Positions 1 to 6,481 of a stretch of DNA of 8,191 nucleotides are shown one piece after another (positions within the stretch are counted from its first letter, which is position 1; each line of letters opens with the position of its first letter). The DNA is from Chitinophagales bacterium (GTDB lineage: Bacteria > Bacteroidota > Bacteroidia > Chitinophagales > BACL12), in contig JACMJP010000456.1 of the NCBI GenBank assembly GCA_014380545.1, positions 1 through 8,191 of the forward strand, in the 5' to 3' direction. Under the pieces are notes generated by a model. The model was given only the letters and a program-made list of their open reading frames with translations. It was not told the origin of the DNA and searched no databases. Both the position numbers and the translations under genes were made by a program.

Positions 1-149
1 GGATTGAAGGATGGGGGAATGACTGTTAGTTGATATGCTGTTCAATGAAGTGTAAATACCCATACAGTCTTTATATAATTAAAATAAATCCTAATGGTTC
101 TATTGCAACTATACTTTGTCACATACCGTCTGTGTTTTTTGTGGACGGG

Positions 150-165
150 ATGGCAGTAATGCCGT
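150..165 (+). other. Small hairpin with GUAA tetraloop
   Basis: ATGGCA (150-155) pairs with TGCCGT (160-165), including one U-G wobble, around the loop GTAA. In RNA that loop is a GNRA-class tetraloop, which stabilises short stems. It lies upstream of the predicted transcription start, so it would matter only in a transcript entering from the left, for example at the 3' end of an upstream gene. No T-tract follows it, so it is not a typical intrinsic terminator. A short stem like this could also be chance. Confidence 0.3.
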
Positions 166-173
166 GTTGTTGG

Positions 174-189
174 TAATATTTAAATATTA
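174..189. repeat. 16-bp perfect AT palindrome in the promoter region
   Basis: TAATATTTAAATATTA reads identically on both strands, with its axis between bases 181 and 182. It ends 24 bp before the -7 element, so its axis sits about 45 bp upstream of the predicted transcription start. That position suits an activator or repressor dimer, or an AT-rich upstream element. It contains only A and T, and such palindromes arise by chance more easily in AT-rich DNA, so an operator role is inferred from position alone. Confidence 0.4.
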
Positions 190-211
190 ATCATAAAAAT
201 CATCTAATCAT
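189..211 (+). repeat. Three AATCAT direct repeats
   Basis: The hexamer AATCAT occurs at 189-194, 198-203 and 206-211, giving start-to-start distances of 9 and 8 bp. The three copies fill the space between the 16-bp palindrome and the -7 element, where the promoter spacer and -33 region would be. Short direct repeats in that location can bind a regulator, but the motif is AT-rich and short, so chance is a real alternative. Confidence 0.35.
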
Positions 212-213
212 TT

Positions 214-221
214 TATCTTTG
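214..221 (+). promoter_or_regulatory. Bacteroidota-type -7 promoter element
   Basis: TATCTTTG matches the TAnnTTTG -7 consensus described for the Bacteroidota primary sigma factor. No clear TTTG -33 partner is seen about 19-25 bp upstream; the nearest candidate is a weak TTAATC at 187-192 inside the palindrome. Transcription would start a few bases after 221, leaving a 5' leader of only about 13-18 nt before the ATG at 242. It is the only promoter candidate I found for the six-gene run, and the weak -33 suggests it may need an activator. Confidence 0.6.
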
Positions 222-241
222 CACGAAATTTTGAAAAACCT

Positions 242-2674
242 ATGAAGAAAATTTCTTCGCTGAGCTTAGTTTTCTGGATATTAAGCTTAGTTTTTAATGC
301 GAATGCGCAAACTTCAGGAACTACAACAGGGACTGCTTTACCCTCACCTTCAACGGCTGGCATGCCGGGTGCTGGAAGTATATCTGAAAGCACCTTACAA
401 TCAATGGGATTTAGTCAGGAGGAGATTGATGCAGTTATGAGTCAGCTTGGTGGTACAACTGAAACCAGCACAACAACAAATGCGATTGAGCAAACATCAA
501 CTGACCTTCTGCAAGCACAGCAGGCAGCAGCACAATTACAAGACACCAATACTGTTGTTCCTTCAAATCAAAATATAGCAGAACAAGTGGCTGCTTTAGA
601 AAATAATCAGCCAGCGGGTGCAGTGTTTGGGCAGGACTTTTTCAGAAATGGGAATATTACTTTGTATGAAAGGGTGCCAAACGCCAGAGTAAGCGATGGT
701 TATATTATTGGCTCAGGTGATCAAATAGGAGTTTCAATTTATGGCGATGTATCAAGTTATAATCAAAACTTTACGGTAAATGATGATGGATATATTGATG
801 TGTATGGCATAGGAAGAATATATGTGATGGGACTAACTTATGATGCAACTAAAAAGTTATTGCGTCAGCGGTTTAGCACATACATAAATGTAGCAAAGGG
901 AAATTTTGATGTATCACTTACATATTCGAAATCAATAAAAGTAAATATAGTGGGGGAGGTAAATAGCCCTGGTTCCTATAATATCGCATCAATTAATACA
1001 GCCTTTAATGCGTTGGTTGCTGCAGGGGGACCTAATGACATAGGAAGCGTAAGAAATATACAGATTAAAAGAAATAATAAAGTAATTAAAACATTAGATG
1101 TTTACCAGTTCCTTATGAACCCTGGTATTGCAGATGATACCTATTTACAGAATAATGATTATATCATTGTATCTCCAGTGGGAAGAGTTGTTTCAATCCA
1201 GGGAGAAGTTAACCGTCCGCATAGATATGAACTTATAGCCGGAGAAAATTTAAATGAACTTATTTATTATGCAGGTGGACTAAAATCAACAGCCTATAAA
1301 AGAAACGTTACAATAAAAAGATATATAAATAATGAAAACGTTGTTTTAGATATTAGCCTGGACAATCTCTTAAAAGCAGGAATAAATTTCCAGGTGCAGG
1401 ATGGCGATATCATTACATTTGCAAAAATTCCTGAAGTTGTTGAAAATGTGATAACAATTCAGGGATCGGTTCGTTTCCCGGGAACATATCAGTTATCAGA
1501 AGGAATCAGGGTTTCTGATGTAATTGAAAAAGCAAAAGGGCTTACGTATGAAGCATATACTGAAAGGGCATATTTAATTCGTAAAAATGATAAGTTAAAT
1601 GATGTATATATTCCGTTTGACCTGCAAGAAGTAATACAAAATCCGAATTCGCCATTTAACTTTCAGTTAACTAAATTTGATATAATTGATATTTTTTCAA
1701 AACAAAAATTCAGAGAAACATTCTCAGTACAGATACAAGGTGCTGTAAAAATACCAGGCGCTTTTGCATATTATGAAAAAATGACGTTAAAGGACCTGCT
1801 CTACTATTCGGGTGGGTTAAAAGTGGAAGCAGCAAATACAAAAATTGAAATATCAAGGATTATCAATATTGCTGACGCTATTATCGTTGGGGAACCAACC
1901 CGTGTAATTGTTGAAACAATTGCAATAGATAAAAACCTTGAAGTATCTGATGGAGCAGATAATTTCCAGCTACAACCTTATGATATTGTTTTTGTAAGAA
2001 CAACTCCTGAATTTGAATTGCAGAAAAATATTACCATTCAGGGTGAAGTTTTATATCCCGGAACTTATACAATACTTACAAAAACAGAAACAATTGCTGA
2101 TGTAATAGAAAGAGCAGGCGGATTAACGCAGTATGCTTACAGAGACGGAGCTACCATTTCCAGAAGTAATGTTACAAATACTTTATTATTTCTTGATAAA
2201 GCATTAAAAAACCCCGAATCAAAATATAATTATGTGTTGCGGGAAGGTGATATTATTATAGTTCCTAAGCAAGGCGACCTTGTAAGTTTAAAAGGAGCAA
2301 TTGAATATCCCTTTGTAGGCGAAACAGGAGTGGTGATGGCACCTTTTGAAAAAGGAAAGTCTGCAAGATATTATGTAAAACATTATGGAAAAAACTTCCA
2401 TGACAATGCTGAAAGAAGGGATACATATATAGTACAACCAAACGGCTACATAAAAAGAACGCACAACATTTTATTTATTCATTTTTATCCGAGAGTAAAA
2501 GTGAAGGGTTCTGAAATTGTAGTACCTGAGAAACCTGTAGAAAAAGTGGAACCACCAGGGCCTGTAACTCCAGACGAACCATTTGACTGGAATATTTTTG
2601 CAACAACTTTCAGTGCTTCTGTTTTGAGTTTTGCTACCATTTTTATATTGATACAAAATGGTAACAGAAGATAA
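242..2674 (+). CDS. Outer-membrane polysaccharide export protein (Wza/OPX class, multi-SLBB)
   Basis: Predicted outer-membrane or periplasmic component that carries exopolysaccharide or capsule out of the cell, the role of Wza in E. coli. An N-terminal signal peptide (residues 1-22, ending NANA-Q) fits signal peptidase I. A Ser/Thr/Gln-rich linker with a short helix (about 48-70) follows. The Poly_export domain spans roughly 150-228 (DGYIIGSGDQIGVSIYGD). At least five SLBB-type beta-grasp repeats follow, starting near 232, 316, 402, 495 and 596, each with a GxVxxPGxY-like strand and most with a xGGL turn. A degenerate sixth begins near 681. After a Pro/Glu-rich linker (about 760-782) comes a hydrophobic C-terminal segment (about 785-804) ending NGNRR. 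At 810 residues it is about twice the length of E. coli Wza. There is no lipobox and no cysteine anywhere, so it is not a lipoprotein like Wza. The start is supported by the signal peptide and the promoter just upstream. Family call firm; exported glycan unknown. Confidence 0.93.
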   Translation: MKKISSLSLVFWILSLVFNANAQTSGTTTGTALPSPSTAGMPGAGSISESTLQSMGFSQEEIDAVMSQLGGTTETSTTTNAIEQTSTDLLQAQQAAAQLQDTNTVVPSNQNIAEQVAALENNQPAGAVFGQDFFRNGNITLYERVPNARVSDGYIIGSGDQIGVSIYGDVSSYNQNFTVNDDGYIDVYGIGRIYVMGLTYDATKKLLRQRFSTYINVAKGNFDVSLTYSKSIKVNIVGEVNSPGSYNIASINTAFNALVAAGGPNDIGSVRNIQIKRNNKVIKTLDVYQFLMNPGIADDTYLQNNDYIIVSPVGRVVSIQGEVNRPHRYELIAGENLNELIYYAGGLKSTAYKRNVTIKRYINNENVVLDISLDNLLKAGINFQVQDGDIITFAKIPEVVENVITIQGSVRFPGTYQLSEGIRVSDVIEKAKGLTYEAYTERAYLIRKNDKLNDVYIPFDLQEVIQNPNSPFNFQLTKFDIIDIFSKQKFRETFSVQIQGAVKIPGAFAYYEKMTLKDLLYYSGGLKVEAANTKIEISRIINIADAIIVGEPTRVIVETIAIDKNLEVSDGADNFQLQPYDIVFVRTTPEFELQKNITIQGEVLYPGTYTILTKTETIADVIERAGGLTQYAYRDGATISRSNVTNTLLFLDKALKNPESKYNYVLREGDIIIVPKQGDLVSLKGAIEYPFVGETGVVMAPFEKGKSARYYVKHYGKNFHDNAERRDTYIVQPNGYIKRTHNILFIHFYPRVKVKGSEIVVPEKPVEKVEPPGPVTPDEPFDWNIFATTFSASVLSFATIFILIQNGNRR

Positions 2675-2702
2675 TTATCTTATACAGTAAAAGAAAAAAC
2701 AG

Positions 2703-3845
2703 ATGCAATACGATCGTCCATATAATGATGAAATAAATTTAGGGGATCTTTTTACCAAGCTTGGAGAATACAGAAGATATCTTCTGAAAAAATGGTGGGT
2801 CATATTGTTAGCCGCTCTCGCATTTTCTTTTTTACTGCGTTTTTATATTATCTGGAAAAAAGAAACTTATGTATCGCATAGCGATTTTGCAGTAAAAGGT
2901 GTGGAAGGGGCATCCACTTCATCTCTTGCATCTCTTGCATCTTCATTTGGAATTGGTATTACAACAGGTACTGAATTTACAAATGAATATTTTCTTGGTA
3001 TCATTCAATCCCGTTCGCTTATTAAACAAACACTTTTACAAAAACGTACTATTCAGTTAGATAAAAAAAGTGAACCACGGGAAGATTATCTCTGCAACTT
3101 TTATATAGAGATGTATCCCAAATGGGCAAAAAAGAAAAAGATAAAAAATTTCAGGATAACACATGGGAACTTCGATTCTTTATCAAGAGGCGAGGACAGC
3201 GCACTTACTGTAATTTATGATGAAATAATAGATGCAGACTTAACAGTTGAATTTAATGATGAAGTAGGTATGAACCAGCTCGAATTTGAATCATTAAATT
3301 ATGATTTCTCCGCAACATTTGCTGATTATATTGCAATAGCGTCATCTGACTTTTATATTAATTCACAGCTTAAGAATGAGTTTATAACTGTAAATCTGAT
3401 TCAGCATAAAGCTGATTCAATAAGAGCTGTAATGGAACAAAAGGAAAACCTTTTAGCAAATACGCAGGATCGTTCTGCATTTACAATTAAAGCTTCAGGG
3501 CTATTAAGCCAGGGCAGGTTATTAAGAGATATAGAAATATTAAATCTTGAATACTCAACAACATATTCTCAACTTGAGCTTGCAAAATTTGACCTCAAGA
3601 ATAAAACTCCACTCGTGACCTTAATTGATACACCAAAACATTCAACTATTAAAGAAAAAGAACAAACAACATTATTTATGATTCTTGGATTAGTACTGGG
3701 TACTATTATATGTACAATTGTACTATCCGTTCGTAAATATGTAAAAGATAGCGTTGAAGAGTCGAAACAAAAGAAGCTATTAATTGAACAGCATAAAGCT
3801 GTTCAGGATGTTTCATTAATAGAAAAAGATAGCAATAAAATTTAA
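2703..3845 (+). CDS. Wzz-type polysaccharide co-polymerase / chain-length determinant
   Basis: Inner-membrane protein predicted to set polymer chain length and connect polymerisation to the export channel. Layout fits the Wzz/PCP family: cytoplasmic N-terminus, TM1 about 31-50, a periplasmic domain of about 270 residues with a helical part near 235-300, and TM2 about 322-343. The motif just before TM2 (TPLVTLIDTPKHSTIKEKE, 302-320) resembles the family's Pro-containing segment. The SLASLASSFGIG stretch (74-85) resembles a motif common in Bacteroidota homologues. A Lys/Glu-rich cytoplasmic tail of about 37 residues ends the protein. No Walker A or tyrosine-kinase domain and no Tyr cluster is present, so it is a PCP without a fused BY-kinase. 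It lies 28 bp after the OPX gene, its expected partner, with an A-rich rather than Shine-Dalgarno-like sequence before the ATG. Confidence 0.88.
   Translation: MQYDRPYNDEINLGDLFTKLGEYRRYLLKKWWVILLAALAFSFLLRFYIIWKKETYVSHSDFAVKGVEGASTSSLASLASSFGIGITTGTEFTNEYFLGIIQSRSLIKQTLLQKRTIQLDKKSEPREDYLCNFYIEMYPKWAKKKKIKNFRITHGNFDSLSRGEDSALTVIYDEIIDADLTVEFNDEVGMNQLEFESLNYDFSATFADYIAIASSDFYINSQLKNEFITVNLIQHKADSIRAVMEQKENLLANTQDRSAFTIKASGLLSQGRLLRDIEILNLEYSTTYSQLELAKFDLKNKTPLVTLIDTPKHSTIKEKEQTTLFMILGLVLGTIICTIVLSVRKYVKDSVEESKQKKLLIEQHKAVQDVSLIEKDSNKI
2922..2939 (+). repeat. Two tandem copies of a 9-bp unit inside the co-polymerase gene
   Basis: TCTCTTGCA is repeated exactly at 2922-2930 and 2931-2939, in frame, encoding Ser-Leu-Ala twice (residues 74-79). 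Gain or loss of a unit would keep the frame and change the protein by three residues. With only two copies, instability is possible but not shown, and the amino acids fit a motif common in the family. Confidence 0.7.
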
Positions 3846-3883
3846 GTTGTTATTTTAAATGTTTTTAAAAGCAGTCACGGGTT

Positions 3884-5344
3884 ATGGTTTTTAATTCATT
3901 ACATTTTTTAATTTTTCTTCCTATTGCCATTGCGTTGTATTATGCAACACCCTATAAATGGCGTTGGCTGCTGCTTACCACATTAAGTTATTATTTCTAC
4001 ATGTGCTGGAAAGCAGAATATGCTTTTTTAATTGCATTCTCTACAACTGTTGACTATGTGTGCGGCATACAAATGAGTAAAACAGATGACAAAAGGAAAA
4101 GAAAAAAATGGATGCTCATTAGTATTTTCATGAACCTCGGCCAGCTATTTTTATTCAAGTATTTAAATTTCTTCACCTTCTCCATTATAGAACCACTTAA
4201 TATATTTCATAATCTTCCTGAATTTAAATTATTACTCCCCGTTGGTATTTCATTTTACACTTTTCAATCTATTAGTTATACTGTTGATGTATATAATGGA
4301 AAAGCACCTGCTGAAAAACACTTCGGCTATTTTGCCATGTTTGTTTCTTATTGGCCGCAGTTAGTCGCTGGGCCAATTGAAAGAAGCTGGTACATGTTAC
4401 CGAGATTAAAAACAAACCATGATTTTAGTTACGATAATTTCAGGGAAGGATTAATAAGAGTTTTATGGGGGTTATTTAAAAAAGCTGTTATTGCTGACAG
4501 GCTTGCAATATTTGTAAGAGCGGTATATCAAAACCCCGATGATAATGGTGGCTTTGCTATTATTCTTGCAACATGGTTGTTTGCTATACAGGTTTATTGC
4601 GATTTTGGTGGTTATTGCGATATTGCAATAGGGTGCGCAAAAATGATGGGGCATAATTTAACTGATAACTTTAAAACGCCTTATTTCTCAAAATCAATTA
4701 CAGAATTCTGGCAGCGCTGGCATATTACCTTAACCTCATGGGTCAGAGATTATTTATATATACCAATGGGCGGTAGCCGTGTTCCGTTTGGGAGATTAAT
4801 TTTTAACACATGGTTCATGCTTGCGGTAATGGGATTTTGGCATGGTGCAAACTGGACTTTTATAATGTTTGGTGTAATTCATGGATTTTTTTTAGTTGTT
4901 GCCAGAATTCGGGAGAAATTCTATCCAAATTTAAAATTAAGTTTCGGGAAAAATTTACAACCTGTAACAAATATTATCCTCATGTTCTGGGTATTTAATT
5001 TAACATGCATACCGGATATATTTTTCTGTTCAAAAGATATCGGTGATGCATTCACAATAATTGGAAATATATTTACGCATCCTGATACAACATATAATTT
5101 AATTTTTAACAGTGCACCAAACGGAGCAGTAACAAGCTCAATTGAATTTGTTATTTCATTATTTTTTATTTTAATTTTATTTATCATTGATTATAATTTA
5201 CATATTAATAATGATATAACAATAGATCAGGCAATTGTGAAAAGGCCCCTTGTAACAAGGTGGGCATTTTATGTTGCGTTCACTGTTTTCCTTGCATGGT
5301 TTGCAGTAACAAGTGATTCAATATTTATTTATTTTCAATTTTAG
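3884..5344 (+). CDS. MBOAT-family O-acyltransferase (AlgI/PatA class)
   Basis: Polytopic inner-membrane protein predicted to pass an acyl group, usually acetyl, across the membrane for O-acylation of an extracytoplasmic glycan, as AlgI does for alginate and PatA for peptidoglycan. The family-typical start (MVFNSLHFLIFLP) supports the ATG. Conserved segments appear in order: LLPVGISFYTFQSISYTVDVY (117-137), AGPIER (162-167), QVYCDFGGYCDIAIG (236-250), FWQRWHITLTSWVRDYLYIPMGG (275-297) and GFWHGANW (317-324). His280 and His320 match the two conserved MBOAT histidines. At 486 residues, ending FIYFQF, it looks complete. Two motifs deviate: the usual DFSGYSD is DFGGYCD, and the late 'WxFFRA'-type segment reads PDIFFCS (377-383). 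It follows the co-polymerase gene by 38 bp and precedes its probable SGNH partner by 3 bp. The acyl donor and target sugar are unknown. Confidence 0.92.
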   Translation: MVFNSLHFLIFLPIAIALYYATPYKWRWLLLTTLSYYFYMCWKAEYAFLIAFSTTVDYVCGIQMSKTDDKRKRKKWMLISIFMNLGQLFLFKYLNFFTFSIIEPLNIFHNLPEFKLLLPVGISFYTFQSISYTVDVYNGKAPAEKHFGYFAMFVSYWPQLVAGPIERSWYMLPRLKTNHDFSYDNFREGLIRVLWGLFKKAVIADRLAIFVRAVYQNPDDNGGFAIILATWLFAIQVYCDFGGYCDIAIGCAKMMGHNLTDNFKTPYFSKSITEFWQRWHITLTSWVRDYLYIPMGGSRVPFGRLIFNTWFMLAVMGFWHGANWTFIMFGVIHGFFLVVARIREKFYPNLKLSFGKNLQPVTNIILMFWVFNLTCIPDIFFCSKDIGDAFTIIGNIFTHPDTTYNLIFNSAPNGAVTSSIEFVISLFFILILFIIDYNLHINNDITIDQAIVKRPLVTRWAFYVAFTVFLAWFAVTSDSIFIYFQF

Positions 5345-5347
5345 AGT

Positions 5348-6481
5348 ATGAAAAAATTGATATTAAAATTTTTATTACTATTAATTATCGTTTTAGCGAT
5401 CAGCCAGGTTGCTATTAATACTATGCCGTTTACATGGGGAAACCAGAGATTAAATACAAAATTTAATGAATACAGTAAAGCTCCGGAACAATACAATGCT
5501 GTTTTAGTTGGTGCGAGTACTACTTATCGTCATATTAATCCATCTCAATTTGATTCTGCTGTTAATGCAATACGTCCGGACTTAAATATCAAATCATTTA
5601 ATTTTGGTATTCCTGCAAACAGGACCCCACAATCTGTTTATACCTTATATGAACTGATGAATTTTAAAAAAGACAACATTAAATATGTAGTTCTTGATTT
5701 AAGTGAGTTGACAAAAATGGGTGTAGAAAACCTTCATAAAAAAGAAATGATCTTCTGGTATAACTGGAATAATATTGATGATATTCTGGAAGCATCTTAT
5801 GAAAGCGAAAAAAGCTGGGGAAATAAAATTGGCGTTCCCGGATTACATTTATTTTCTTTCTTTGAAAAAATATATTTAATAGGCATGGGTTCTTCTTTTG
5901 TTGAACAACATGCCGGAAAAAATTTACAACCCCTTTCTATAGGTACAGGAAAGAACGGATTCTATTCACTTGACCAGGAAATGCAGGAAGACCCTGAGGG
6001 CGATCTTGCACAGCGTTATGAAGTGTTGCGTAGACAGGATACAATTGATTACAGAACTAAACGCTGCCAGGAATTATGGGATAAATATCACACAGCAGAA
6101 AAAAACCCTAACAAAACAATTGAAGATAATTTAAAAGAACTTATAAAATATTGTGAAGCCAATGATATCAAAATTGTATTTATGTTATCGCAACGGTTGG
6201 GAGACAGGTATCAGTACTTATTACCATTAATAAATCAGATACCTGAAAAATACCAGATCAGTTTCGCAAACCCTTCGGAATACCCCATGTTAAATGAAAG
6301 AGAAAATTTGTTTGATCTTGCTCATTTAAACTCCGGCGGCGCTAAAATATTTACGGATATTTTTGCAAAAGAATTTATTGAGCGTATTAATATGCAGGAA
6401 GGAAGACAAACACCGCCTGCTATTACACAGGATACAAATTCAATAATACAAGATACACTTTCAGTTGATGCGGCATTATGA
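5348..6481 (+). CDS. Membrane-anchored SGNH/GDSL-like protein, probable MBOAT partner (AlgJ/AlgX/DltD-like role)
   Basis: Predicted periplasmic acyltransferase or esterase that finishes O-acylation with the preceding MBOAT protein. Residues 6-24 form a hydrophobic anchor or uncleaved signal after MKK. SGNH blocks are visible: block I LVGASTTYRHINP (53-65) with candidate nucleophile Ser57; block III FNFGIP (84-89) with Asn85 and Gly87 as candidate oxyanion residues; and block V DLAHLNSGG (323-331) with Asp323 and His326 as the rest of the triad. The domain (about 45-345) is followed by a polar Thr/Gln/Asp-rich tail (350-377) with no recognised function. The gene starts 3 bp after the MBOAT stop and its own stop overlaps the next start by 4 bp (ATGA), suggesting coupled translation. 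Fold and pairing are well supported; acetyltransferase versus esterase activity cannot be settled from sequence. DltD is a remoter alternative because no other dlt genes are nearby. Confidence 0.8.
   Translation: MKKLILKFLLLLIIVLAISQVAINTMPFTWGNQRLNTKFNEYSKAPEQYNAVLVGASTTYRHINPSQFDSAVNAIRPDLNIKSFNFGIPANRTPQSVYTLYELMNFKKDNIKYVVLDLSELTKMGVENLHKKEMIFWYNWNNIDDILEASYESEKSWGNKIGVPGLHLFSFFEKIYLIGMGSSFVEQHAGKNLQPLSIGTGKNGFYSLDQEMQEDPEGDLAQRYEVLRRQDTIDYRTKRCQELWDKYHTAEKNPNKTIEDNLKELIKYCEANDIKIVFMLSQRLGDRYQYLLPLINQIPEKYQISFANPSEYPMLNERENLFDLAHLNSGGAKIFTDIFAKEFIERINMQEGRQTPPAITQDTNSIIQDTLSVDAAL

Larger units (their letters stand above)
1..241. other. Leader region with no supported gene
   Basis: This stretch precedes the first gene and holds no convincing coding sequence. 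The forward frame beginning at base 1 stays open for only ten codons (ending GGMTVS) before a stop at 31-33. It could be the tail of an upstream gene, but ten residues cannot show that. Bases 34-120 show nothing recognisable beyond AT-rich DNA. Bases 126-148 can form a weak 5-bp stem (CCGTC/GACGG) with a 13-base loop and no T-run after it. Bases 150-221 hold the control-like signals listed separately. Confidence 0.6.

Noticed and set aside
1..33. Possible C-terminal end of an upstream gene
   Set aside because: Ten codons before a stop are too few to identify a protein or to prefer this frame over chance.
126..148. Possible terminator of an upstream gene (CCGTC/GACGG stem)
   Set aside because: The stem has only five Watson-Crick pairs and a 13-base loop, and no T-tract follows the right arm; the T-run is in the loop.
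208..393. Reverse-strand open frame of 61 codons across the promoter and start of the export gene
   Set aside because: It overlaps the well-supported signal-peptide region of the forward gene and shows no recognisable domain.
3846..3883. Possible promoter or terminator between the co-polymerase and MBOAT genes
   Set aside because: The 38-bp gap contains no TAnnTTTG element, and its T/A runs (TTTTAAA...TTTAAAA) do not form a clean GC-containing stem.
4921..5187. Reverse-strand open frame of 88 codons inside the MBOAT gene
   Set aside because: It lies wholly within a gene with strong family motifs in the forward frame; AT-rich DNA readily gives such antisense frames. The same applies to frames at 2471-2656, 4472-4654 and 6514-6735, and to a forward out-of-frame one at 4810-4998.
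5348..6481. Assignment of the SGNH protein as DltD of a teichoic acid D-alanylation system
   Set aside because: No dltA or dltC-like gene is present, and the polysaccharide export neighbours and Bacteroidota context make glycan acylation more likely.
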